64,000 nucleotides of DNA, taken from NCBI RefSeq assembly GCF_023151555.2, contig NZ_CP100426.1:248001-312000 (forward strand), read 5' to 3'. The DNA is from Photobacterium sp. CCB-ST2H9 (GTDB lineage: Bacteria > Pseudomonadota > Gammaproteobacteria > Enterobacterales > Vibrionaceae). This document shows positions 43,912 through 52,438 of the stretch, one piece after another. The translations under genes were made by a program, and so were the position numbers. Positions within the stretch are counted from its first letter, which is position 1. Every line of letters begins with the position of its first letter. The notes under the pieces are model-generated. The model was not told where the DNA came from and searched no databases. It saw nothing but the letters and a program-made list of their open reading frames with translations.

Positions 43912-45117
43912 ATGGCCCGAAACAGTGATTTTTTCCAGTGTGAATGGGTAGTCAACCCGGATCAGAAATGGTTGAAAACACAATGGCTGGCATTGGAAGC
44001 CCGTGCAGAATCAAACCTTTTTCTGTCCTGGTTGTGGATTGGCACCTGGTTGGACTGTTTTGTGGACGACTTTTCTGTGGTGGTGGCACGCAATGAGGCG
44101 TGTGTCGTCGGGCTGGGCATTATTGTGATTCACGAAAACAAGATGACTTCGCTGTCTTTGGGTCGTCAGTTTTGTCTCCACCGGACGGGCGACCGTTTGC
44201 TGGATCAAATCTGGATTGAATATAACGATTTCCTGCTCGATCGAACCGTTGCTGATCTGGTGCGTCCGCTGATGACGGCTTGTGTCATGAACAACATGAA
44301 AGGGGCTGACACCTTTGTCGTCGGTGTCACTCAGGACAAGGATTTTTTAAGCTGCGCAGTGATGGGAACAGACACATTTGAGCACGGGACAGACACCCTG
44401 ATGGTACTGGCAGACGGCACTGTGGTTCTGCCGGAAAAGGAAGTGGGGTGGGAGTCTCAGGCTTTCCAGCTGTATTTTGCGCCTCTTCAGAAGCAGCACC
44501 AAACGTTGGACAGCTATCTGTCTCGCAGCGCCCGGTATCAGATCAAACGCAGCATGAAAATTTATCAGGCTGCAGGAGGGCTGAAAGTTATCACGGCCAG
44601 TTCAGTTGCGCAGGGACTCGTACTGTTTGAGCATGCTGCTGGCTATCACCTGAAGCGCTGGGGCAATCGGCCCGGGCAGAGTGGTTTTGCTAATCCGCAT
44701 TTTCTCCGGTTTCATCAGGAGCTGATTCGCCGCGGTCTGCCTTCAGGCACTGTCGCCATTCATCATATTTATGCCGGTGAAAGGGATCTGGGTGTGGTGT
44801 ACAACTTTCATCATGGCAACTGGGTCCTGTTTTATCTGAGCGCGCTGAACTATGACTTGAGCAGTTCAGCTGAGGACAGACACCTGAAGCCGGGTTTGGT
44901 GGCACATTATCTGTTAATTCAGATGGCCATGGAACAAGGATTCGACGGATATGACTTCATGGGCGGTGTGTCCCGCTATAAGCAGACGTTTGCCAATCAG
45001 ACCGTCGGGTTTGCGGTATATCATTACCGGTTTCCGCACCTCCTGTACCGGATGAAAAAAGTTATTCGCGGTCTGAAGCGCCGGGTCTGGTCACAAAACA
45101 ATTCTCGCTGCTCTTGA
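43912..45117 (+). CDS. GNAT-type acetyltransferase (CelD/BcsL-like)
   Basis: A protein of about 401 residues with the Acetyltransf_6-type domain in its second half: 'LDSYLSRSARYQIKRSMKIYQAAGGLKVITA', then 'YNFHHGNWVLFYLSALNYDLS' and 'GLVAHYLLIQMAMEQGFDGYDFMGGVSRYKQTFANQTV'. Proteins of this type acetylate or aminoacylate exopolysaccharide precursors. ATG 43912 is chosen because of GGAAAG upstream; the frame is open 13 codons further to a TTG. Its last 56 bases overlap the end of the convergent beta-helix gene. Confidence 0.85.
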   Translation: MARNSDFFQCEWVVNPDQKWLKTQWLALEARAESNLFLSWLWIGTWLDCFVDDFSVVVARNEACVVGLGIIVIHENKMTSLSLGRQFCLHRTGDRLLDQIWIEYNDFLLDRTVADLVRPLMTACVMNNMKGADTFVVGVTQDKDFLSCAVMGTDTFEHGTDTLMVLADGTVVLPEKEVGWESQAFQLYFAPLQKQHQTLDSYLSRSARYQIKRSMKIYQAAGGLKVITASSVAQGLVLFEHAAGYHLKRWGNRPGQSGFANPHFLRFHQELIRRGLPSGTVAIHHIYAGERDLGVVYNFHHGNWVLFYLSALNYDLSSSAEDRHLKPGLVAHYLLIQMAMEQGFDGYDFMGGVSRYKQTFANQTVGFAVYHYRFPHLLYRMKKVIRGLKRRVWSQNNSRCS

Positions 45118-46567
45118 ATGCTCCGGCAAAGCTGTCCTGTGGCCTCACAAGGTTGCCGCAAAAGTCCGAAACTGTCTGTTGTGCTGTGATCGGGTAAGTG
45201 GTTGCCTGAGACATTAATTCTGTTTGCCTGACCTGATCTTTAGGGGAGAAATTGCCGATCGCCGGTGATTTGTACCAGTCATCGAGCTTTTGTTTTTCGG
45301 TCAGAAAATCAATGGAAAAGAGCAGGTTATGTGATGCAGCGGCTTTGCCCTGATCGCGTTCGCGAATGTGTCCGCCAACGATATTATTCAGCAGTCTGGC
45401 GCTGGATTCCGGGAAACGCACATCGATGCCGGAAGTGTGATAGAAAATATTGTTGTTCACAAGAGCATCACTGACTTTATTGATGTACAGACCGACATCG
45501 TTGCAATGCATTACAATATTATTTCTGACGGTGTGGTTCAGTCCTTCGAAGGCAGCCTGGTCCCGGCGGTTTTCCTGTCCCATGCCGCCGCCGCCCAATG
45601 ACAGCCCGACCTGATATCCGCCATATTGACGGCTGCTGGTATTACAGATGACCAGATTGTTTTCGATAATTCCGTTTCTGTTGCCTCCCTTCATGAAAGC
45701 ACCATAGCTGACCTGGTTGCCGCCGGTTTTTATAAAATCACGAATGATGTTCCGCTCGATCACCCATTGATTGCCATGGTCCAGATTGATGGGTGTGACC
45801 GGGTTTGATGTATCCCTGGGCTGAGTGTTGTAGAAATGATTGCGGCGAATGATGCCGTTATCCGGAAAGGCCTGCCGGAAACGGTTCACTTTAATGGCCG
45901 CATTAAAATCGATAAACGTATTGTTTTCGATGAGGCTGTAATCCGCATCGCCGACGATGTGCAGCGCATGTTCACAGTCAGAAGGGACGGGGCAGGCGCC
46001 TTTGAATGTCAGCCCGGAGATTGTCCAGTAGGGCTGGTTGATCACAATGCCTTCCAGGCCATTCAGCGCCAGAACAACATGTCCGGGTTCTTCCGCGCGA
46101 ACGATGATGGGTCTGGATGCAGAAGGCCTGACCTGGCTGATGTCCAGTCGTTTTTCCTGAAGCGCATACCGGCCTTTTTTCAGGACGATTTCCTGTCCCG
46201 GAAGCACCTGTTTCAGAGCATTCTTGAAACTTTCCGCGTCGGATACCCAAAGGGTACCCAGTGGTGCCGCAGGTGTGGCTTGAGTATGCCCGTCTGGCCC
46301 GATGGTGGGCCAGTAACGGGTATCAAACTCGCGCCAAAAATAGGATGGACTGGATAAACTGCTCGCGACACCGGCGATGGCCTGATGTACCGGCTGCAGT
46401 TCGGGGCGTAGTTGCTTCAATTGATTGGCCGAATGGCGGAGTGTTGCAGGCAGAGTTTCATTTTGTGTGACCCAGTGTCTGACGAGATAGACCATCCCGC
46501 TGATCACGACAAGATGGGCCAGGATGCCGATGATGGCGAAGTAGGTTTTCAGTCCGTTGCGAAACAT
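45062..46567 (-). CDS. Right-handed beta-helix protein, possible polysaccharide lyase
   Basis: A protein of about 501 residues with an N-terminal membrane anchor (YFAIIGILAHLVVISGMVYLV), a spacer, and then a right-handed parallel beta-helix: repeated turns with 'YSLIENNTFIDFNAAIKVN', 'GIIRRNHFYNT', 'WVIERNIIRDF', 'NGIIENNLVICNTSS', 'HTVRNNIVMHCNDVGLYI' and 'ALVNNNIFYHTSG'. The opening 'VSDAESFKNALKQVLPGQEIVLKKGRY' resembles chondroitinase-B-like lyases. It could trim or edit the exopolysaccharide in the periplasm. The ATG at 46567 fits the GGAGG site (six bases), whereas ATG 46573 directly abuts it. Confidence 0.8.
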   Translation of the reverse strand: MFRNGLKTYFAIIGILAHLVVISGMVYLVRHWVTQNETLPATLRHSANQLKQLRPELQPVHQAIAGVASSLSSPSYFWREFDTRYWPTIGPDGHTQATPAAPLGTLWVSDAESFKNALKQVLPGQEIVLKKGRYALQEKRLDISQVRPSASRPIIVRAEEPGHVVLALNGLEGIVINQPYWTISGLTFKGACPVPSDCEHALHIVGDADYSLIENNTFIDFNAAIKVNRFRQAFPDNGIIRRNHFYNTQPRDTSNPVTPINLDHGNQWVIERNIIRDFIKTGGNQVSYGAFMKGGNRNGIIENNLVICNTSSRQYGGYQVGLSLGGGGMGQENRRDQAAFEGLNHTVRNNIVMHCNDVGLYINKVSDALVNNNIFYHTSGIDVRFPESSARLLNNIVGGHIRERDQGKAAASHNLLFSIDFLTEKQKLDDWYKSPAIGNFSPKDQVRQTELMSQATTYPITAQQTVSDFCGNLVRPQDSFAGAFKSSENCFVTRPGASDRE

Positions 46568-46999
46568 CCGCATCCTCCGGGATCACAATGAAATACGCTG
46601 GCTGGCACAGTACAGACGGCAAAAAAATCGCACTGCTTATTCGGCTGAGTATAGGTAAGAAATCACACATCTGGCGAAAGACCCGTTGTGAGGACGCTCT
46701 GTGATTGAGGCAGCAAGTTATGCGAACGCGTTGATTCAACGTGCACTGATATTTTGAACCCAGCGAATTTGGGACAGGATGTATTGCTCCCGGTACCGCA
46801 TGAAAATTTTATGCTGCAGCATGACAAAATTGATGGTTCGGTACAGGAGAATTTTTTGTGATCGCTTTGGTTGCTCAGCAGTTCTTGTGCCATCTTTAAG
46901 AAGCAATAATTCACCGTACTTCGTGTGCCAATATCCGGAATATGGAATCTTTCCACGCCGGAACCGTTCTGAAACTGAGAGGGAACCAGGGGGGAAGAG
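46568..46999. other. Divergent intergenic region with a sigma-54 site
   Basis: A 432-base divergent region between the beta-helix gene and the deacetylase gene; no gene is supported. It contains a good reverse-strand sigma-54 promoter at 46878-46892. The hairpin-prone stretch CGGTACCG lies near 46793. Forward promoter elements for the deacetylase are not obvious. Confidence 0.5.
46878..46892 (-). promoter_or_regulatory. Candidate sigma-54 promoter for the beta-helix gene
   Basis: On the reverse strand TGGCACAAGAACTGCT gives GG, ten bases, then GC, with a perfect TGGCAC. It lies about 310 bases before the beta-helix start. XrtA systems are controlled by the PrsK/PrsR-RpoN pathway in some bacteria, which makes it relevant, although a match of this strength may occur by chance about twice in a window of this size. 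Confidence 0.4.
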
Positions 47000-47959
47000 A
47001 TGGTCGCTAAACTGCTGGTCGTGATTCATGCAGAAGAAGAATTTGACTGGGAACAGGGGTTCAACAGTGCGAATAATGCTGTCAACCATCATCAGGTTCT
47101 GATTCCCTTTATGGCTGAGTTAATTGATGTCGGCGCCAAAATTACCCTGGCGATGGATTATCCTTTTGTCGATAGTCCTGGCGGGCAGGAAGTGATTTCC
47201 CATTACCAGCCACGGGTTGATCAGCAAGTGGAATTCGCTGCCCACCTTCATCCCTGGGTGAATCCGCCCTTTGTCTCGACTCAGGAAGAGGCATCCGATT
47301 TTGAATCTTATCCTTGCAATCTTTCCCCGGAAATTGAATTTGAAAAAATCCGCCTGCTGACAGAGAAAATTCAGTCTGTGTCCGGGATGACGCCAGTGAC
47401 CTATCTGGCAGGACGATATGGTATCGGCCCTTTGACCAATCAGCATTTACGTTCGCTTGGTTATCAGGTCGATCTCAGCATCAGTGCTTATTGTGACTTT
47501 AGTCATCAGAGTGGTCCGGATTTCAGTGAACGAACCAATCAGCCTTTCGTTGAAAATGCCATCCGTCATATTCCTCACACCAGTTCATGGCTGTCGGTGT
47601 CCAGGCGGCTTGAAATGAAAGTCAATCAGTTTCCGTCATGGAGTAAGCGGTTGAATCACACGGGGCTCACCCGTTTCATCGGTAAAGCGCTCCGACTGAG
47701 AAAATACCGGCTGTCTCCGGAAGGTAATGATCTATCTCAGCTTTTAGCGATCACTCAGGCTCAGCTAAATATCGGTCAGGAAGTGTTTGTGCTGTCATTT
47801 CACTCCCCCAGTGTGGTTGAGGGGAGAACACCTTATGCACAGACAGCTGAGGACTGTCTGAATCTGAAAACGACGACGCGTCGTTATATTGAATGGTTTC
47901 AGCAAGAGCTTGGCGGAGAGATTGTACTGGCGAAAGATATGGCGATGACAGAAGCCTAA
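47000..47959 (+). CDS. Polysaccharide deacetylase-like protein (WalW type)
   Basis: A 319-residue protein related to polysaccharide deacetylases: 'LLVVIHAEEEFDWEQGF' holds the start of the NodB-like fold, 'VEFAAHLHPWVNPPF' the second metal-type motif, and 'FVLSFHSPSVVEG' the third. It is unlike the XrtA-type deacetylase of the same locus. It probably removes acyl groups from a polysaccharide or lipid-linked intermediate, but catalytic residues are not certain. GGGGGAAG precedes ATG 47000. It starts a forward unit with the flippase and ligase genes. Confidence 0.8.
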   Translation: MVAKLLVVIHAEEEFDWEQGFNSANNAVNHHQVLIPFMAELIDVGAKITLAMDYPFVDSPGGQEVISHYQPRVDQQVEFAAHLHPWVNPPFVSTQEEASDFESYPCNLSPEIEFEKIRLLTEKIQSVSGMTPVTYLAGRYGIGPLTNQHLRSLGYQVDLSISAYCDFSHQSGPDFSERTNQPFVENAIRHIPHTSSWLSVSRRLEMKVNQFPSWSKRLNHTGLTRFIGKALRLRKYRLSPEGNDLSQLLAITQAQLNIGQEVFVLSFHSPSVVEGRTPYAQTAEDCLNLKTTTRRYIEWFQQELGGEIVLAKDMAMTEA

Positions 47960-47970
47960 AGGCGGTCGAT

Positions 47971-49443
47971 ATGGCTGATAAGTATTCTCAGGCAATCTTT
48001 TCAGGTGCGAAGTGGACCTTGCTGATGATCTGGTACAACCGTTGTATCGGGCTGATCAGCACGCTGGTACTTGTCCGATTGCTGTCTCCTGAGGATTATG
48101 GCGTTGCGGGTTTCGCCATGTTTTTCGTCTATTTTTTTATTGCGCTGTCTACTGTCGGTACAAAGCAGTATGTGCTGATGGAAAACACGGAAGATGAAGA
48201 AAAACTGAACAGCATCTGGTCGCTTAATCTGCTTTTCCGTCTGGTGAGTGCAGTCATCCTCTGGTTTTCAGCTGACTATATTGCTTCATATGCCAACGAG
48301 CCTAAATTGGCGTTGGTCGTGAAAGTTGTCAGTGTGATCCCGCTGCTCCGTGCCTTTCATAATGTGGGCATGGATGTGTTTGAAAAAAACTTCAATTTTA
48401 AAATGGAAACCGTGATGCTGATGGTTGCGAAAACCCTCGGTACGGTTTGTACCATCCTGCTTGCGTTCATCGTCGGCAATTACTGGGCGCTGGTGGCCGG
48501 TGTGATGCTGATGGCTGTCATGGAAGTGAGCTCCAGCTATATGCTTTGCCCGTTCCGGCCACGTTGGAGCACCCGGTACTGGAAAGAGCAGTGGTATGTG
48601 TCTAAGTGGTTGTATCTGGTGTCAGTGTCCGGATATCTGCGTTCCCGGATGGATATGCTGGTGTTGGGGAATCTGCTCAGCAGCCGTGATATCGGTTTTT
48701 ACAATATGGCGCAGGAGTTTTCCTGGCTGCCATATACCGATTTCCTGTCGCCGATGAACCGGGGAGCATTCTCCGTCTTTGCTAAATTTAAAGACAATGA
48801 ACAGCTCTTCAAAGAACGGCTTTACTCTCAGCTGGCGTTGCTGATGCTGCTGGTGATGCCGGTTTCTTTCGGTATGTGTGCTATCAGTGAAGATTTCGTT
48901 CATGTCATTCTGGGCCAGAAGTGGTTGGCTGTGATTCCCGTGATGCAGCATCTTTCTTTTCTGATGATCGTTATGACACTGTACATGGTGGTGCAAACAG
49001 TGCTGATTTTAAAATCAAAGATGCCTTCACTCTTTCTGTGGGATTGTGTTGCGATTGTTCTGGTGATCGTCGGCTTTTATGGTCTTGGATATGACGACCC
49101 GGCAAGTTTATCCATGGTGCGGCTGATTGTGGGCTGCATTTTTCTTGTGTGTGTGGCGATCATTTTCCTGGCTGTGATTCGTCTGAAAGCCAGTCGTTTT
49201 CTGCCAATTGTTATCCTGCCGCTGCTTGTATCCGTTTTGATGTATTTCTGCGTCAGTCTGGTGTCGGCGCAAATTGAGAGTCATGTGATGGGACTGATCG
49301 TGAGTGTGGCAACCGGTGTGGCAGTGTACACGATAGCGATGATTCTGATATTGCCATTGTCAGTCCGATGGATACCAGAATACCGGAGCATTCAGGTGCA
49401 GCTGGGCCGGATGTTCCGTATTCCGCTGACCAGCAGCAACTGA
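47971..49443 (+). CDS. Polysaccharide flippase (Wzx-like, MOP superfamily)
   Basis: A protein of about 490 residues with roughly twelve to fourteen membrane helices. 'AIFSGAKWTLLMIWYNRCIGLISTLVLVRLLSPEDYGVAGFAMFFVYF' is the classic start of the PST/Wzx-like family, and 'YLRSRMDMLVLGNLLSSRDIGFYNMAQEFSWLP' follows in mid-protein. It should flip lipid-linked repeat units across the inner membrane. ATG 47971 is chosen by family alignment; it is 11 bases after the deacetylase stop, so the two are in one operon. Confidence 0.9.
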   Translation: MADKYSQAIFSGAKWTLLMIWYNRCIGLISTLVLVRLLSPEDYGVAGFAMFFVYFFIALSTVGTKQYVLMENTEDEEKLNSIWSLNLLFRLVSAVILWFSADYIASYANEPKLALVVKVVSVIPLLRAFHNVGMDVFEKNFNFKMETVMLMVAKTLGTVCTILLAFIVGNYWALVAGVMLMAVMEVSSSYMLCPFRPRWSTRYWKEQWYVSKWLYLVSVSGYLRSRMDMLVLGNLLSSRDIGFYNMAQEFSWLPYTDFLSPMNRGAFSVFAKFKDNEQLFKERLYSQLALLMLLVMPVSFGMCAISEDFVHVILGQKWLAVIPVMQHLSFLMIVMTLYMVVQTVLILKSKMPSLFLWDCVAIVLVIVGFYGLGYDDPASLSMVRLIVGCIFLVCVAIIFLAVIRLKASRFLPIVILPLLVSVLMYFCVSLVSAQIESHVMGLIVSVATGVAVYTIAMILILPLSVRWIPEYRSIQVQLGRMFRIPLTSSN

Positions 49444-49655
49444 AAATGTCTTTCCGGATGACATCCTGAAACCAGACGTTTTTGTTTTCAGTCAGGTTTA
49501 CATTGATAAATTAATCATCGTCAAAATTTTGTGGGTCAGTCAATCCGGTTCTATAGTGAGAAGAGTGAATCCGGCAGCAAATTATCAATTTAAAATGACA
49601 TAAAACTCTGTATTGAAATGGCTTTTTTCTCAGGGCTGGCATGGTGGAGGGAGTG
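49444..49655. other. Intergenic spacer in the polysaccharide operon
   Basis: Just over 200 bases with AT-rich stretches and no clear terminator. It may carry an internal promoter for the small peptide and ligase genes. Confidence 0.4.
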
Positions 49656-49775
49656 ATGGAGTCGATTCTTTTCACGTTGGGACTGTTTTTACTGGTTTAT
49701 CTTTGTGTTCGTTCAGTGAAACAAGACAAAAAAGTGATGCCGAAACAACAAGCAAAACCACATCATCGCAAATAA
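49656..49775 (+). CDS. 39-aa single-pass membrane peptide
   Basis: A short frame (ATG 49656, TAA 49773-49775) with a very strong GGAGGGAG ribosome site a few bases upstream. The product has one membrane helix (SILFTLGLFLLVYLCVRSV) and a basic tail ending QAKPHHRK. It lies 17 bases before the ligase gene on the same strand. It resembles no family I know; small membrane peptides of this layout often bind or stabilise larger membrane proteins, here perhaps the ligase or the flippase. Confidence 0.65.
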   Translation: MESILFTLGLFLLVYLCVRSVKQDKKVMPKQQAKPHHRK

Positions 49776-49792
49776 GCACCGGAGGCTGAGTC

Positions 49793-51139
49793 ATGAGGGA
49801 TCTTGTATTTTTAAGTGTTTTCATGATCTTAGCCTGTTTATCCTTACGAAGGCCTTATATGGCTGTTTCGCTCTGGTTGTGGTCGGGGCTTTTTGTACCC
49901 TCTTACTGGGTTTACAGTTTTGCCAAACCCATCAGCTACAATACCGCCTTTGCGCTCATCACTTTTCTGACTTACCTGTTTTCACGTCGCAAGCCAGTGA
50001 TTTTAATGGATGGGGTCGTCGTGTTTACCTGTTTGTTCTGGATTCTGACCGGACTGACAACTTACAACACGATCATTATTCCAGAGCTGGTGTGGCTGGA
50101 GTGGGAAAAATTTTCGAAAGTGTTTCTGATGTTCATGATGATCGCTTTAATCATCAGGCAGCGGCATGAATTTGAAATGCTTCTCTGGGGTCTCATTATG
50201 TCGGTGGGATTTATGGGAGCGATTGAAGGGCTGAAGTTTATTGCCAGCATGGGCGGGCATAAAATACAGGGCCCGACAGGACATTTGCTGACGGATAATA
50301 ACCACTTTGCGACCGCGCTGTGTATGATCATTCCGCTCATTGTGTACCAGCTCAAGTCGGTAGAAGAGAAGTGGATTCGAGCCGGTCTCGTCGGTGTGCT
50401 GGGGCTTTGCATTCTGGCGATTCTTGGCACCTATTCCCGGGGCGGTTTTCTGGCGCTGGCGATTATCGGCTGTTATTTCTGGATCAAGAGTAAAAGGAAA
50501 GCCCTGACTTTGCTCGCAGTCGGCGTTGTGGCTTGCCTGTCTGTCCTGATATTACCGCAACAGTGGTATGACCGAATGGAAACGATTGAAACAGCGGCCA
50601 CAAATGACACGTCATTCATTAATCGTGTAAATTCCTGGAAAGTTCATACCCTGATGGCGATGGATCGTCCGTTTTTGGGGGGTGGGTTTAAAGCGGCTTA
50701 TTTTCCGACGGTCTGGGAACGATTGTCGGTGGATGTTGATAAAGTCAACTTTATTGAAACACCACCTCCGGGAGAACAATCCAGAGCCGCACACAGTATC
50801 TATTTTCAGGTTCTGGGGGATCATGGGTTTGTGGGGCTGGCGCTGTTTTTGCTGATTATCTTGCTGTCATTCCTGAAAATGCGCTGGGTGATAGTGACGC
50901 TCAGTCAGCCACCTTGGAATGAACAATACCGGTGGCAGGTTGATCTGGCCAGAATGATGCAGGTTTCACTCTTGGCATTTTGTGTTGCGGGTGCAGCGTT
51001 GTCGCTGGCATACCTTGAGCTCTTCTGGGCGCTGGCTGCTGCTATGGCCGGATTAAGTATGCAGGTGAAAGTGATGGTGTTGCGGGACTATTCGCGCCGG
51101 AATACAGCGGAAGTGCAGGGGTATTCTTCCAGAGCTTGA
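49793..51139 (+). CDS. XrtA-associated O-antigen ligase-like protein
   Basis: A 448-residue protein with about eleven membrane helices, including 'PSYWVYSFAKPISYNTAFALITFLTYLF', 'LLTDNNHFATALCMIIPL' and 'IAILGTYSRGGFLALAIIGCYFW'. The 'GTYSRGGFL' and 'DNNHFA' motifs match the putative O-glycosylation ligase associated with exosortase A (TIGR03097 type, Wzy/WaaL-like). It should join polysaccharide repeats to an acceptor, or polymerise them, on the periplasmic side. It is the last gene of its forward unit. Confidence 0.88.
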   Translation: MRDLVFLSVFMILACLSLRRPYMAVSLWLWSGLFVPSYWVYSFAKPISYNTAFALITFLTYLFSRRKPVILMDGVVVFTCLFWILTGLTTYNTIIIPELVWLEWEKFSKVFLMFMMIALIIRQRHEFEMLLWGLIMSVGFMGAIEGLKFIASMGGHKIQGPTGHLLTDNNHFATALCMIIPLIVYQLKSVEEKWIRAGLVGVLGLCILAILGTYSRGGFLALAIIGCYFWIKSKRKALTLLAVGVVACLSVLILPQQWYDRMETIETAATNDTSFINRVNSWKVHTLMAMDRPFLGGGFKAAYFPTVWERLSVDVDKVNFIETPPPGEQSRAAHSIYFQVLGDHGFVGLALFLLIILLSFLKMRWVIVTLSQPPWNEQYRWQVDLARMMQVSLLAFCVAGAALSLAYLELFWALAAAMAGLSMQVKVMVLRDYSRRNTAEVQGYSSRA

Positions 51140-51145
51140 ATGAGA

Positions 51146-51176
51146 CAGGCGTTTTCTCTTTCAACAAACGCCTGCC
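51146..51176. terminator. Hairpin between convergent units
   Basis: CAGGCGTTT and AAACGCCTG form a 9-bp stem with an 11-base loop between the ligase stop and the convergent glycosyltransferase stop. It lacks a T run, so its strength is uncertain. Confidence 0.4.
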
Positions 51177-51268
51177 TGAATCAAGGTCTCTGGGAATAAT
51201 ACCGGTGAATGTCCCGGTTCGTTTCTCTGGTGTCTGTCCCGTTTTCGATAACCGATTTGATAACTGGT

Positions 51269-52438
51269 TCAGGGTGTTTTTTCTTGCTCCAGCAACTGAT
51301 GAAAAATAGAAATAATCCGTTCGCCGTTGTGTTGCCAGGTCAGTTTACGTTGGTCGATTGTTTTGGCTGCCTGATTGCTCAGGGATCGGCGAAGTGGTGT
51401 ATCGGATATCAGGCGTTCGATACAGGTCAGCATCTCGTTTAATTTCCCTTCCTGAAACAACAGTGCATTTTCACCGTCAGTCAGCAGTTCTCTGATATTG
51501 TCGCTGTTCGGTGCGACAATCGCTTTACCACAGGCCAGATACTCGATCAGTTTTAACGGTGAACACCAGGGGGTGACGGCAGGCTGAATAGCAATATCAA
51601 TCTGTGCCAGCCAGTCTGGCATGGTGTCCCGGGAAGCCAGACCGACGATGTGGATTTGTTGCTCAGCTTGCAGTGCCTTTGCTTGTTGTCGGAGATCATT
51701 CAGCACCGGGCCATCCCCGACGATCAGAAGCTTGATGGGCAGCTCATCCGGATGCCGGTGCCGATTTGCCTGAGCGATCAACGCGAGAACATGGTCCAGT
51801 TGATGCCATTCACGGCAGAAACCAACAAACCCGACAACCAGATGTCCGGCAAAGTCCGGATGTTTTGGGTTTGTACTGGGGTGGAACAAGATTGTATCCA
51901 CGCCATTTGGGATGACCGTGATCCGCTCATCCGGAACGCCTGCGCGACGGACATCCCCGGCAAGGACATGAGTCACTGGCAGTGTGTGGTCGGCATTACG
52001 CCAGGTAAAGACTTCAGACCAGCGGGCGAGCCAGGTGAAGGAGAGTCCGCCATACTGGCAGCGCTCTTTGAACAGAGGGGCATTAATTTCCAGAATCAGC
52101 GGAAGGTGAAACACTTTCCCGGCAATGACACCGGATGGCAGGAACAGGTTATAACGTTCGTAAATTGCATCGGGCCGGTGTTTCAGGATGGCCCGGCACA
52201 GTCTGAAAAAATCGTATGCACTGTAGCCCAATTCCAGTAATTCACAGAGAACACGCGGCAAATTGCGGCGTAACTGGCTGACCCAGCCGCCATCTGCGCC
52301 GAAACTCGCTTGTTCCGAAACTGCGGGGGCGACAAGAATGATCTCATGGCCTTGTTGCGCGAATGCATCCAGAATGGCCTCAATATGGACAAACTGCCCA
52401 TCTTTAGAAGCAACCCGATGATGGTACAGAATTTTCAT
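51269..52438 (-). CDS. Glycosyltransferase family 4, XrtA locus
   Basis: A 389-residue GT-B glycosyltransferase. 'MKILYHHRVASKDGQFVHIEAILDAFAQQGHEIILV' opens the N-terminal domain; the nucleotide-sugar domain has 'GFVGFCREWHQLDHVL', 'LLIVGDGPVLNDL' and the C-terminal motif 'PWCSPLKLIEYLACGKAIVA'. It should add a sugar to the lipid-linked repeat unit on the cytoplasmic face. It is the last gene of the eight-gene reverse operon and overlaps the preceding glycosyltransferase gene by ATGA. Confidence 0.88.
   Translation of the reverse strand: MKILYHHRVASKDGQFVHIEAILDAFAQQGHEIILVAPAVSEQASFGADGGWVSQLRRNLPRVLCELLELGYSAYDFFRLCRAILKHRPDAIYERYNLFLPSGVIAGKVFHLPLILEINAPLFKERCQYGGLSFTWLARWSEVFTWRNADHTLPVTHVLAGDVRRAGVPDERITVIPNGVDTILFHPSTNPKHPDFAGHLVVGFVGFCREWHQLDHVLALIAQANRHRHPDELPIKLLIVGDGPVLNDLRQQAKALQAEQQIHIVGLASRDTMPDWLAQIDIAIQPAVTPWCSPLKLIEYLACGKAIVAPNSDNIRELLTDGENALLFQEGKLNEMLTCIERLISDTPLRRSLSNQAAKTIDQRKLTWQHNGERIISIFHQLLEQEKTP

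Noticed and set aside
46618..46631. Forward GG-N10-GC (sigma-54-like) in the same divergent region
   Set aside because: The -24 element is CGGCAA and the -12 is TCGCA; too poor, and about 370 bases from the next gene.
46458..47092. Three overlapping reverse frames in the divergent region
   Set aside because: They overlap each other and the flanking genes, and lack ribosome sites and recognisable sequence.
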